Shown: positions 46,024 to 54,376 of the stretch, piece after piece
Numbering within the stretch: the stretch's first letter is position 1
Layout of the letters: each line of letters begins with the position of its first letter
NCBI GenBank assembly: GCA_947498415.1
Contig: CANMKB010000001.1
Coordinates: 124,001 to 188,000 of the forward strand
Origin: an uncultured Paracoccaceae bacterium
GTDB taxonomy: Bacteria > Pseudomonadota > Alphaproteobacteria > Rhodobacterales > Rhodobacteraceae
Direction of reading: 5' to 3'
DNA: 64,000 nt
Program-made: the position numbers and the translations under genes
The notes under the pieces: model-generated
The model's database searches: none
Seen by the model: only the letters and a program-made list of their open reading frames with translations
What the model was told of the DNA's origin: nothing

Positions 46024-46992
46024 ATGCCCATCACCGGCAGCGCCCTCCTGCCCGATGGCAGAACAATTCAACAGATCACGCTGAACGGCTGTGGTTTGAC
46101 GGTAAAGATTGTGACGATGGGCGCTGCGGTTCAGGATATTCGAAAGGCCGGTCATCAGCCATCTTTGGTGCTAGGGTTTGAAGACATCGCTGACTATGCC
46201 AACAACGCAGCCTGCATGGGCGCGATTGCAGGATCGGTTGCCAACCGCATCGGGCAAGGCCAGTTTGCCATCGACGGGCAGATCTTTGAGCTTGATAAAA
46301 ACTGGCTGGGCAAACACACGCTGCATGGCGGCGCACAGGGCACACAACATCAAAACTGGAACATCGTTGAGCATGACGATGTGCACGTGGTGTTAGAGCA
46401 TCTGCAACCGGACGGGCACATGGGTTTTCCCGGCAACCTCACCCTGCGCTGCACTTACACACTGCTTGAGGACGCAACGCTTGATGTGGCGCTATCGGCC
46501 ACCACTGATCAGGCCACCTATGTGAACCTTGCAAGCCATTGCTACTTTAATCTGGATGGCCGCCCACAGATTGACCAACATGAATTGCAAATTTTTGCAG
46601 ACGGCATTTTGGAATATGACGATGATGCCATTCCTACGGGCACAATCCTGACGCAGACGGCTTATCAAGAACCAACCGGAGTGGCGGATGGCCTGCTGGA
46701 TCACAACTTTTGCCTTGCTCAGACAACAGGGATGCAACTTGCGGCCCGTGTGACAACCCAAGGCGGCTGCCAGATGGATGTTTGGACCGATCAGCCCGGC
46801 CTTCAAGCCTATAACGCACCAGAACACAGCTCTGCGGAACAAGGCTTGGACGGCGCGATGTATGGCACCTATTGCGGCTTGGCCCTTGAGCCACAGAATT
46901 GGCCGGATGCCCCAAACAAACCGAATTTTCCTTCGGCCCGCTTGAACCCGGGTGAAACATACCGCAGCCACAGCAAATTTTGCTTTAGCTAG
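46024..46992 (+). CDS. galM: Aldose 1-epimerase (mutarotase)
   Basis: The 322-residue protein has NRIGQGQFAIDGQIFELDKN, HTLHGGAQG (first His), the catalytic SHCYFNLDG and the C-terminal LALEPQNWPDAPN with the base Glu. It interconverts alpha and beta forms of hexoses. It starts 1 bp after the DUF1244 stop, so it is translationally coupled. Sugar genes are not nearby. Confidence 0.92.
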   Translation: MPITGSALLPDGRTIQQITLNGCGLTVKIVTMGAAVQDIRKAGHQPSLVLGFEDIADYANNAACMGAIAGSVANRIGQGQFAIDGQIFELDKNWLGKHTLHGGAQGTQHQNWNIVEHDDVHVVLEHLQPDGHMGFPGNLTLRCTYTLLEDATLDVALSATTDQATYVNLASHCYFNLDGRPQIDQHELQIFADGILEYDDDAIPTGTILTQTAYQEPTGVADGLLDHNFCLAQTTGMQLAARVTTQGGCQMDVWTDQPGLQAYNAPEHSSAEQGLDGAMYGTYCGLALEPQNWPDAPNKPNFPSARLNPGETYRSHSKFCFS

Positions 46993-47084
46993 CCCGCAGT
47001 TTCTGGTCAAAGATTTCTGTTGCAAATTGGCGCACCTTAAATTTCAGTCTGGCACTTAATGCACGTCACCACTAAAGCCTCATT

Positions 47085-47450
47085 ATGCGCCCATTGATCC
47101 AACCCATTTTCAATCTATTGACCACCTTTGTGTTGGTCTGTGCATTGATCGCTGTTGGCTTTGCGCACAAAAGCACAAACACAATCCTGTCTCCTGAACT
47201 GGCCGACTATATTGCAGCCGGGGGCTCGATTTCTGATATTTGCGGCACATCGCACGAAACAGGACACGCTGGCGTCGTGGATTGTGAAGCCTGTCGCATC
47301 GTCGATACATTTGTGGACACCAGAGATTTAGACACCAAGCCAGTCGACCTTGAGGGGCAAACTCGGGCCTGCCAATTTATTGCAACACAGATTGCGCATC
47401 GGCAAACCCTTGATCCAGCTCGACTGACCCGCGCACCTCCAATCTCCTAA
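47085..47450 (+). CDS. Small exported Cys/His-rich protein (DUF2946-like)
   Basis: A 121-residue protein with an N-terminal hydrophobic helix (about 10-27; signal or anchor), then ICGTSHETGHAGVVDCEACRI and a later Cys (RACQF). The CG-x-SH-x2-GH and DCEACR cluster resembles the metal-linked DUF2946 proteins often found beside PepSY or copper genes. Metal binding is an inference. It is 72 bp upstream of the PepSY membrane gene. Confidence 0.7.
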   Translation: MRPLIQPIFNLLTTFVLVCALIAVGFAHKSTNTILSPELADYIAAGGSISDICGTSHETGHAGVVDCEACRIVDTFVDTRDLDTKPVDLEGQTRACQFIATQIAHRQTLDPARLTRAPPIS

Positions 47451-47522
47451 CCGTTTCAACTCACATTTTTGACTGAACACATGCGCTTCGGCGCAAAGGA
47501 TACGGCTTGGAGGCCACCTAGA

Positions 47523-48902
47523 ATGACACTCGACACCAATGCGCAGCCTGAAGGCGGCGTAAACAAACTGTATTTTGCAGCATGGCGCTGGCACTTTTAC
47601 GCAGGGCTATTTGTAATTCCATTCCTGGCGATACTCGCTTTCACCGGCATGATGATGTTGTGGATCTCTTGGGTGGATGGCCGCGATGGCGAACGCACAG
47701 TCGTCATCCCACAAGACACAATCACCACAGTCTCTGCTCAGGCCGAAGCGGCTGTGGCTGCGGTCCCCGGCGGCGAGTTCAAACAATACGTCGCACCGCG
47801 CACAGAACACTTGGCTGCGCTTTTTCGGGTGGATCGCGAGGGTGAGGCGATAATGGTGGCCGTAGACCCCTACACTGCCACAGTGATTGAAACCTTCCCC
47901 CGCCGCAGCGGATGGTATGATTTCTTTGATAACATCCACAGTGACTTGATGCTGGGCGTGACCGGTGATCGCATGTTGGAAACCGCAGCCTCGCTTGCAT
48001 TGGTGCTTGTCGCCACCGGTCTGTATATGTGGTGGCCCCGCCAAGCCGGTTGGCGCCGCGCTTTGGTGCCGCAATTTTCACGCGGTCGATCCCTGTGGAA
48101 GTCCCTGCATGGCGTCGTAGGCCTCTGGGTGTCGTTGTTTCTGGTGTTCTTCCTGATTTCGGGCCTCGCTTGGGCTGGCATATGGGGTGGCAAATTCGTT
48201 CAAGCCTGGAGCCAGTTCCCCGCCCAGAAGTGGAACGCAGTACCGCTTTCAGACATCACCCACGCCAGCATGAATCATGACCGACGCGAAGTGCCTTGGG
48301 CGCTTGAACAAACCCCGATGCCCGCCTCTGGCAGCGCCGCAGGAACAGGGGGGCTAGCGCATGTCAGCATAGACACCGTCGATCAACTGGCCCGCGAGAT
48401 CGGGTTTGACGGAAGGTACCAACTGAATCCGCCACGCGATGAAACCGGGGTGTGGACCATGTCGCGTGATTCCATGAGCACTGACAGCACCAACCCCACT
48501 TCAGATCGCACAACCCATATTGACCAATACACGGGCAAGGTTTTGGCAGATGTGCAGTTCAAGGACTATTCCCTCGCAGGCAAAGCCATGGCCGTTGGCA
48601 TCGCGCTTCATATGGGAACTTTGGGGTTGTGGAGCGTACTGGCCAACACATTGATGTGCCTTGCGGTGATCTTTCTTTGCGTCAGCTCTATCGTGCTGTG
48701 GTGGAAGCGCCGCCCGACCAAATCTGGACGCCTATCTGCACCACCGATGCCCAAAGAGATGCCTTTGTGGCAAGGGGCTGTATTGGTAGGCCTTGGCGTG
48801 TCGATGGCATTCCCCATGGCGGGGCTTGCGTTGTTGACCGTGTTGATTGCAGACATCGCAATCGTGTCAAAGCTTCCAAAGCTGCGCCACCGCCTGACGT
48901 AA
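47523..48902 (+). CDS. PepSY-domain inner-membrane protein
   Basis: ATG 47523 with GGAGG 9 nt upstream gives 459 residues; a TTG at 47469 is a weaker alternative. It has the PepSY-associated TM pattern: KLYFAAWRWHFYAGLFVIPF, a periplasmic PepSY-like segment, WWPRQAGWRRALVPQFSRG, then HGVVGLWVSLFLVFFLISGL, and more helices near the end. His residues near the membrane face suggest haem b. Such proteins are seen in iron or copper uptake and flavin reduction. Possible partner of the small upstream protein. Confidence 0.85.
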   Translation: MTLDTNAQPEGGVNKLYFAAWRWHFYAGLFVIPFLAILAFTGMMMLWISWVDGRDGERTVVIPQDTITTVSAQAEAAVAAVPGGEFKQYVAPRTEHLAALFRVDREGEAIMVAVDPYTATVIETFPRRSGWYDFFDNIHSDLMLGVTGDRMLETAASLALVLVATGLYMWWPRQAGWRRALVPQFSRGRSLWKSLHGVVGLWVSLFLVFFLISGLAWAGIWGGKFVQAWSQFPAQKWNAVPLSDITHASMNHDRREVPWALEQTPMPASGSAAGTGGLAHVSIDTVDQLAREIGFDGRYQLNPPRDETGVWTMSRDSMSTDSTNPTSDRTTHIDQYTGKVLADVQFKDYSLAGKAMAVGIALHMGTLGLWSVLANTLMCLAVIFLCVSSIVLWWKRRPTKSGRLSAPPMPKEMPLWQGAVLVGLGVSMAFPMAGLALLTVLIADIAIVSKLPKLRHRLT

Positions 48903-48904
48903 GA

Positions 48905-48936
48905 CACAAAAAAGGGTGGAGTCTCCTCCACCCTTT
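48905..48936 (-). terminator. Rho-independent terminator of the dgcN-dgcA-dat operon
   Basis: AAAGGGTGGAG (48911-48921) and CTCCACCCTTT (48926-48936) form a perfect 11-bp stem with a TCTC loop. The minus-strand U-run (TTTTTTGTGTC) lies at 48905-48913. The stem also follows the PepSY stop on the plus strand, so it may work in both directions. Confidence 0.88.
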
Positions 48937-48963
48937 CCCAAATCTCTCGGCTCGGAACCGCGA

Positions 48964-49824
48964 TTAGATCGCTTTCTTGCGGGCCTCATCCAGATAGATC
49001 TCACGCAGACGCTTAGCCACGTTACCCGGTGTCCCGTCGCCCAGTGCAACGCCATCAATCGACACAACCGGCATCACAAATGCAGACGCAGAGGTGGTAA
49101 AGGCCTCATCCGCTTCCTTGGCTTCATCAATTGTGAACAGACGCTCTTCGACTTCCATCTGCGCTTCTTCTGCCAAGCGCAACACAGCCGCGCGCGTGAT
49201 GCCGTGCAGAATGTCTTTGGACAGTGGCCGTGTGACAATCTTATTGCCCTTCACGAAATAGGCATTGTTGGATGTGCCTTCGGTGACGTGGCCGTCTTCT
49301 ATCATCCAAGCATCATCCGCACCCGCCGCTTTGGCCATCATTTTACCCATGGACGGGTACAACAACTGCGTGGTTTTGATATCGCGACGGCCCCAGCGCA
49401 CATCATCAATCGAGATGATTTTTGCACCCTTTTGCGCTGCTGGGCTATCTGCAAGGCCCGGTTTGTTCTGTGTAAACAGAACCAGCGTTGGCTTTGTGTC
49501 TTCCGAAGGGAACACAAAATCACGATCGCCATCAGAGCCACGTGTGACTTGCAGATAAACAAGACCTTCCACGATGCCATTGGCCTCGACCAGCTGGCGG
49601 TGAATGGCAAGCAGCTCATCCTTGGTGCAAGGTGATTGCATATCCAGTTCGTTCAATGACCGCTCCAGACGTACGGCGTGACCTTCAAAGTCGATCAGCT
49701 TGCCATCTAAAACAGAGGTCACTTCGTAAACCGCATCCGCCATCAAGAAGCCACGGTCAAAGATCGAAACTTTCGCTTCGGTTTCTGGCAGGTATTCGCC
49801 ATTCACATATACAGTACGGGTCAT
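48964..49824 (-). CDS. dat: D-amino acid transaminase
   Basis: ATG 49824 with GAGGAG 7 nt upstream gives 286 residues. It is a fold-type IV PLP enzyme: YLPETEAKVSIFDRGFLMAD near the start and TQLLYPSMGKMMAKAAGADD hold the catalytic Lys region. EGTSNNAYFV matches the D-amino acid branch. It moves the amino group of D-amino acids to 2-oxoglutarate, making D-glutamate. It is 11 bp after dgcA, which supports a role in feeding D-Glu into that pathway. Confidence 0.9.
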   Translation of the reverse strand: MTRTVYVNGEYLPETEAKVSIFDRGFLMADAVYEVTSVLDGKLIDFEGHAVRLERSLNELDMQSPCTKDELLAIHRQLVEANGIVEGLVYLQVTRGSDGDRDFVFPSEDTKPTLVLFTQNKPGLADSPAAQKGAKIISIDDVRWGRRDIKTTQLLYPSMGKMMAKAAGADDAWMIEDGHVTEGTSNNAYFVKGNKIVTRPLSKDILHGITRAAVLRLAEEAQMEVEERLFTIDEAKEADEAFTTSASAFVMPVVSIDGVALGDGTPGNVAKRLREIYLDEARKKAI

Positions 49825-49835
49825 CGTCGTTCTCC

Positions 49836-50801
49836 TCAGCCCCAAAGCGCCGCTTTTGGTGGGTGTACCCCGGCATCATCAAAAATCAAAGGTTCATCGC
49901 GGTCTTCGGCCAAGAGAAGCGGACCGTCAAGGTCTGTTACTGTCACACCTTGCGCCACCAAAGTGGCGGGCGCCATTGCCAACGAACTGCCAACCATACA
50001 TCCAACCATCACCTGATAGCCCAGCGCCAATGCTTCTTCTCGCAGCTTTAGCGCTTCGGTCAGGCCGCCGGTTTTATCAAGCTTGATGTTCACCACATCA
50101 TATTTGCCTTTCATCGCAGGCAAGCTTGTGCGGTCATGACAGCTTTCGTCGGCACACACAGGTACCGGGCGCTCCATACCGATCAACGCATCATCCTCGC
50201 CAGCTGGCAGGGGCTGCTCGACCAGTTCCACACCCAAGCGCAGCAAATGAGGTGCCAATTCGGCGTAATCAGCAGCAGACCAACCTTCGTTTGCATCAAT
50301 GATGATGCGCGCATCAGGGGCCCCGGCACGTACCGCCTCTAGACGCGGCATGTCGTTGGCCGTGCCCAGCTTGATCTTCAAAAGCGGACGAAACGCATTT
50401 TCTGCCGCCTGCTTTTGCATGTTCTCTGCGGTATCAAGCGACAGCGTATAAGCCGTAATTTCCGGCCCCGGTTGAGGTAACCCTGCAAGTTCCCAAGCGG
50501 TTTTCCCTGCGGCTTTCGCCTCAAGGTCCCACATCGCACAATCAACTGCGTTCCGAGCAGCGCCGGCTGGCAACAGTGTTTGCAGCTCGTCTCTGGTAAA
50601 TTCCGCTGGCAGCGCTTCGATTTCCGCGGTCACGCTGTCCAGTGTTTCGTTGTAACGCGCATAGGGCACACATTCGCCCCATCCGGTGAAACCATCTTTT
50701 TCAATTTTGACGGTAAGAACATTTGCTTCGGTTCGAGACCCGCGCGAGATGGTGAATACCTGCGCCAGTTTGAACACATCTTTCGTAACGGTGATCTTCA
50801 A
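49836..50801 (-). CDS. dgcA: N-acetyl-D-glutamate racemase DgcA / dipeptide epimerase-like enolase
   Basis: No ATG start fits. TTG 50801 gives 321 residues starting MKITVTKDVFKLAQVFTISR, as in homologues I know, whereas TTG 50828 lies inside an intergenic repeat. Enolase motifs: LLKIKLG (KxK base), RIIIDANEG (D), LVEQPLP (E), CADESCHD (D/E), VNIKLDKTGG (second Lys). It also has the DLD motif near the end that binds the free amino group in L-Ala-D/L-Glu epimerases. Context with dgcN favours racemising N-acetyl-D-Glu; dipeptide epimerisation in murein recycling remains possible. Confidence 0.85.
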   Translation of the reverse strand: MKITVTKDVFKLAQVFTISRGSRTEANVLTVKIEKDGFTGWGECVPYARYNETLDSVTAEIEALPAEFTRDELQTLLPAGAARNAVDCAMWDLEAKAAGKTAWELAGLPQPGPEITAYTLSLDTAENMQKQAAENAFRPLLKIKLGTANDMPRLEAVRAGAPDARIIIDANEGWSAADYAELAPHLLRLGVELVEQPLPAGEDDALIGMERPVPVCADESCHDRTSLPAMKGKYDVVNIKLDKTGGLTEALKLREEALALGYQVMVGCMVGSSLAMAPATLVAQGVTVTDLDGPLLLAEDRDEPLIFDDAGVHPPKAALWG

Positions 50802-50815
50802 AGACCCGCCCCCGT

Positions 50816-50837
50816 CTTCATCTTTCAAAAAATACTC
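50816..50837. repeat. Dispersed intergenic repeat, copy B
   Basis: CTTCATCTTTC followed by AAAAAATACTC, matching copy A (27384-27405) at 21 of 22 positions. Here it is followed by CCGCCGGAGGC. Read on the minus strand it forms the T-rich tail of the hairpin after dgcN. Confidence 0.6.
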
Positions 50838-50874
50838 CCGCCGGAGGCACCCGCATTTTCAGCAAGCGCCTCCG
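50829..50874 (-). terminator. Terminator-like hairpin between dgcN and dgcA
   Basis: CGGAGGC (50842-50848) pairs with GCCTCCG (50868-50874), loop 19 nt; a tighter CTCC/GGAG hairpin lies nearer the tail. On the minus strand the next bases are GAGTATTTTTTG. It lies 15 nt after the dgcN stop, so dgcN mRNA may be more abundant than dgcA mRNA. Confidence 0.55.
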
Positions 50875-50888
50875 TCGGATGCTATAGA

Positions 50889-51890
50889 TCAGATCGCAAC
50901 CAATGCGTCTACCAGGCGACCTGCGCCGTGACGGTATGGATCGACAGTTGGAAGACCCATTTTATCTTCAACCTGCGCACAATAAGCTTTGGCGTCTTCG
51001 TCATTCAGGTGTTGGGTGTTGATCGAAATACCAGCAACAACAACATCTGGGTTCGACACGCGGGCCAATTGCAAAGCAACGTCCTGCAGCGCTTCCAACG
51101 TTGGCAACTTAAAACCAGGCAGGCCACGCATGTGATCACGCGTTGGCTCGTGGCACAGGATCAACGCATCCGGTTGACCGCCGTGTACCAATGCCATGGT
51201 CACACCAGAATATGACACGTGGAACAAAGAGCCCTGACCTTCGATAAAGTCCCAGTGATCTTCATCGTTGTCTGGTGTCAAATATTCAACAGAACCCGCC
51301 ATAAAGTCGGCGATCACAGCATCGAGCGGTACACCGGACCCTGTGATCAGGATGCCTGTTTGACCCGTGGCGCGGAATGTGGATTTCAAACCACGTTTCT
51401 GCATCTCTGCGTCCATCGCCATTGCGGTGTACATTTTACCAACAGAACAGTCCGTACCAACAGCCAAGCAACGCTTACCAGAGCGTGGAACGCCGGTTGC
51501 GATTGGGTAGGCGACGGTCGGAACACGCACGTCGTGCAAAGTGCGGCCGTGGGTCTGCGCTGCGGCCACCAATTCACCTTCGTCGCGCAGCAGGTTGTGC
51601 AGGCCAGAGGCGATGTCGTAGCCAAGCTCTAGCGCTTTCACGAGCACTTCTTTCCAAGCAGCTGAAATCACGCCGCCACGGTTAGCAACACCGATCACCA
51701 GTGTTTTAGCTCCCGCTTCCAAGCCTTGCTCGAGCGACATTTCCGTCAAACCAAGGTCTGCGCCACAGCCCGGAAGGCTGATCTGGCCCAGCGCATTTTC
51801 CGGACGCCAGTCGCGAATACCAATCGCTACTTTCGCAGCCAACATGTCAGGTGCGTCACCCAAGAAGAGCAGATATGGGGTCTCGATCAT
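50889..51890 (-). CDS. dgcN: D-glutamate N-acetyltransferase DgcN (DUF1611 family)
   Basis: From ATG 51890 (AAAGG 9 nt upstream; two more in-frame ATGs at 51896 and 51899 lie too close to it) the protein has 333 residues beginning MIETPYLLFLGDAPDM. It holds a P-loop-like GTDCSVGKMYT and LVHGGQPDALILCHEPTRDH, hallmarks of DUF1611. Members named DgcN were reported to acetylate D-glutamate in marine bacteria as the first step of D-Glu breakdown. dgcA lies next downstream, as in that report. It is divergent from mcl1. Confidence 0.85.
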   Translation of the reverse strand: MIETPYLLFLGDAPDMLAAKVAIGIRDWRPENALGQISLPGCGADLGLTEMSLEQGLEAGAKTLVIGVANRGGVISAAWKEVLVKALELGYDIASGLHNLLRDEGELVAAAQTHGRTLHDVRVPTVAYPIATGVPRSGKRCLAVGTDCSVGKMYTAMAMDAEMQKRGLKSTFRATGQTGILITGSGVPLDAVIADFMAGSVEYLTPDNDEDHWDFIEGQGSLFHVSYSGVTMALVHGGQPDALILCHEPTRDHMRGLPGFKLPTLEALQDVALQLARVSNPDVVVAGISINTQHLNDEDAKAYCAQVEDKMGLPTVDPYRHGAGRLVDALVAI

Positions 51891-52195
51891 TGCCATCATC
51901 CTTTAATACCAAGCTGAAACAAAATCCCTGAACAAAGGCGCAAATATTTCGCAAAAACCACCACGCAGACCCGGCTCATTGGTAGTTTCTTCGCGAAAAT
52001 GCCTCCAACTCAAAGATATCTATCAACCACGCCCCACTCGAGGTTGCGATTCTTCTACTCTCGGCACTCCATGGCATACTTGCCGCAACGCAGCGTCGCT
52101 CGTGCTGCGAATGCAAAAAGAACCTTGCGATCCACTGAGTAATTTAATAACCAAAGCATCAGTAAAATCGTAACATCATTGCGAAGGGAACCCTT
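51891..52195. other. Divergent promoter region of dgcN and mcl1
   Basis: No gene is seen in this 305 bp. It is AT-richer at both ends. GCAAATATTT-c-GC near 51940 and the perfect TTCGCGAA at 51990-51997 are possible operator half-sites. AAGGGA 7 nt before ATG 52196 is the mcl1 ribosome-binding site. Confidence 0.35.
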
Positions 52196-53158
52196 ATGAG
52201 CTTCCGCATTCAACCCGCCGCCCCGAGCCGCCCCAATCGCTGCCAATTGTTTGGCCCAGGCTCTCGCCCTGCTATTTTTGAAAAAATGGCGGCCTCAGCG
52301 GCAGATGTGATCAACCTGGATCTAGAAGATTCCGTAGCACCTTCGGATAAAGACAGCGCCCGCGCCAATGTGATCGAAGCTTTGAACACCGTTGATTGGG
52401 GCAACAAGTACATGTCCGTGCGCATCAACAGCCTGGACAGCCCCTATTGGTATCGCGATGTTGTGGATCTGCTGGAGCAATCAAGCGATCGCCTTGACCA
52501 GATCATGATCCCTAAGGTGGGTTGCGCAGCTGACATCTATGCGGTCGATGCACTTGTCACTGCGATCGAAATGGCCAAAGGCCGCACCAAGCCGATTACG
52601 TTTGAGGTGATCATCGAATCTGCGGCGGGCATCGCCCACGCCGAAGAAATCGCGGCATCCTCCCCACGCCTACAGGCCATGAGCCTTGGCGCAGCTGACT
52701 TTGCCGCCTCTATGGGCATGCAAACCACTGGTATCGGCGGCACACAAGAAGACTATTACGTTGTGCGCGACGGCACCAACTATTGGGGCGACCCATGGCA
52801 CTGGGCGCAGGCGAAAATCGTTGCAGCCTGCCGCACGCATGGTGTTCTGCCTGTTGATGGGCCGTATGGCGACTTTTCTGATGATGAGGGCTTTATTGCC
52901 CAGGCGAAACGCTCTGCGACTTTGGGTATGGTCGGCAAATGGGCCATCCACCCCAAGCAAATTGCGCTGTCCAATACGGTATTCACACCGTCTGAAGAAG
53001 CGGTCACGGAGGCACGTGAAATTTTAGCGGCGATGGAAACGGCCAAGGCCAACGGCGAAGGCGCAACTGTTTATAAAGGCCGCCTTGTCGACATCGCCTC
53101 TATCAAACAGGCCGAAGTCATTGTGCGTCAGGCCGAAATGATCTCGGGATCCGACTAA
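52196..53158 (+). CDS. mcl1: L-malyl-CoA/beta-methylmalyl-CoA lyase
   Basis: The 320-residue CitE-like lyase starts MSFRIQPAAPSRPNRCQLFG. It has the acidic metal segment INLDLEDSVAPSDKDSARAN, FEVIIESAAGIAHAEEIAAS and GKWAIHPKQIALSN near the end. It cleaves beta-methylmalyl-CoA to glyoxylate and propionyl-CoA and condenses acetyl-CoA with glyoxylate, working in the ethylmalonyl-CoA pathway of acetate assimilation used by many rhodobacteria. Other pathway genes are not in the window. Confidence 0.93.
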   Translation: MSFRIQPAAPSRPNRCQLFGPGSRPAIFEKMAASAADVINLDLEDSVAPSDKDSARANVIEALNTVDWGNKYMSVRINSLDSPYWYRDVVDLLEQSSDRLDQIMIPKVGCAADIYAVDALVTAIEMAKGRTKPITFEVIIESAAGIAHAEEIAASSPRLQAMSLGAADFAASMGMQTTGIGGTQEDYYVVRDGTNYWGDPWHWAQAKIVAACRTHGVLPVDGPYGDFSDDEGFIAQAKRSATLGMVGKWAIHPKQIALSNTVFTPSEEAVTEAREILAAMETAKANGEGATVYKGRLVDIASIKQAEVIVRQAEMISGSD

Positions 53159-53165
53159 GACTAAA

Positions 53166-53189
53166 GAGCGCGCCGCTTTAGGCGCGCTC
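53166..53189. terminator. Bidirectional hairpin between mcl1 and the Lrp gene
   Basis: GAGCGCGCC (53166-53174) and GGCGCGCTC (53181-53189) form a perfect 9-bp stem with a GCTTTA loop. The loop contains the stop codon of the convergent Lrp gene, so the last Lrp codons are part of the stem. Confidence 0.75.
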
Positions 53190-53630
53190 ATCCTTTGGGG
53201 ACCCCATTACCACGTAAGATGTGATCGAGTTCACCTGTGGCAGTATCCCCAAAACATCTGTGTGGAACGATTTATACGCCACAAGATCCGTCGCCTCGAC
53301 CCGTAAGAGATATTCAACCGCACCGGTGATGTTGTGACATTCCACCACTTCTGGCGCCTTGGATATGGCTTTTTCAAAGGCCTCTTGAGCGGCTTTGGTG
53401 TGTTGGTTCAACCCGACGGTCACATAGGCCACAAATCCGATGCCCTGTTTTGAGCGATCTAACACGGCTTTGTATCCTTGGATCACACCTTGCCGTTCAA
53501 GTTCTTGGACCCGGCGCAAGCAAGCGGATGGTGACAGGCCTACTTTGTCCGCCAGCTCCAAATTGCTAATTCGCCCATCTCGCGAAAGGCACTGCAATAT
53601 TTGCTCGTTTATTCGATCATACTTCGCCAT
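53178..53630 (-). CDS. Lrp/AsnC-family regulator
   Basis: The 150-residue protein starts MAKYDRINEQILQCLSRDGR with HTH NLELADKVGLSPSACLRRVQ and a RAM domain (GAVEYLLRVEATDLVAYKSF). It is divergent from the LysE-family exporter, separated by 74 bp, and probably controls it in response to an amino acid. No ribosome-binding site is seen before the ATG. Confidence 0.92.
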   Translation of the reverse strand: MAKYDRINEQILQCLSRDGRISNLELADKVGLSPSACLRRVQELERQGVIQGYKAVLDRSKQGIGFVAYVTVGLNQHTKAAQEAFEKAISKAPEVVECHNITGAVEYLLRVEATDLVAYKSFHTDVLGILPQVNSITSYVVMGSPKDERA

Positions 53631-53704
53631 TGATTGTTAAAAATCCCCACTTCCATCAACTATTCGCAACCTAATTCGGCGAAATTGGCACCATTATTGC
53701 ACAC

Positions 53705-54298
53705 ATGTCAATTCATGATCTTCTTGCCCTCATCACCTTTGCCTTTGTGACCTCAGTCACGCCGGGCCCAAATAACATGATGCTTTTGGCATCCGGTGCG
53801 AACTTTGGTTTCCGGCGCACAATCCCGCATATGCTTGGGATCGGAATCGGTTTTACGTTCATGGTCGCTTTGGTCGGCGTTGGGCTGATGCAAGTCTTTG
53901 ACGCTGTTCCGATCAGCTACACCATTCTTAAGGTCGTCAGCGTCGCCTACCTTTTGTGGTTGGCATGGAAGATCGCAAACTCGGCCACACCCGAAACCCA
54001 ACAGGCCAAAGTGCGCCCGATGACTTTCGTACAGGCCGCTTTGTTTCAATGGGTTAACCCTAAGGCCTGGACCATGGCGCTGAGTGCCATCACGCTTTAT
54101 GCACCAGAGCGTTTGCTTATATCGGTCTTGCTTGTGGCCATTGTCTTTGGCTCGGTGAATTTGCCGTCTGTCAGCCTTTGGACCGTGTTAGGTCAACAGC
54201 TGCAACGCTTTCTGCAAAGCCCTGCATCCCTACGTGCATTCAATTGGATCATGGCCGGATTGCTTGTTCTGACCCTCTGGCCGACGCTCACAACCTAA
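53705..54298 (+). CDS. LysE/RhtB-family amino acid exporter
   Basis: The 197-residue membrane protein has six hydrophobic segments and the family motif FVTSVTPGPNNMMLLASGAN near the N-terminus. LysE/RhtB members export amino acids or homoserine lactones when internal levels rise. The divergent Lrp gene is the likely regulator. No Shine-Dalgarno sequence is visible before ATG 53705. Confidence 0.92.
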   Translation: MSIHDLLALITFAFVTSVTPGPNNMMLLASGANFGFRRTIPHMLGIGIGFTFMVALVGVGLMQVFDAVPISYTILKVVSVAYLLWLAWKIANSATPETQQAKVRPMTFVQAALFQWVNPKAWTMALSAITLYAPERLLISVLLVAIVFGSVNLPSVSLWTVLGQQLQRFLQSPASLRAFNWIMAGLLVLTLWPTLTT

Positions 54299-54376
54299 AA
54301 TCGCTCGCACAGCATGAGTTGCAATTCGTTGAATCCAACGTCATATAGCGAAGCGCATAAGAGTGCGGAGTGAACA

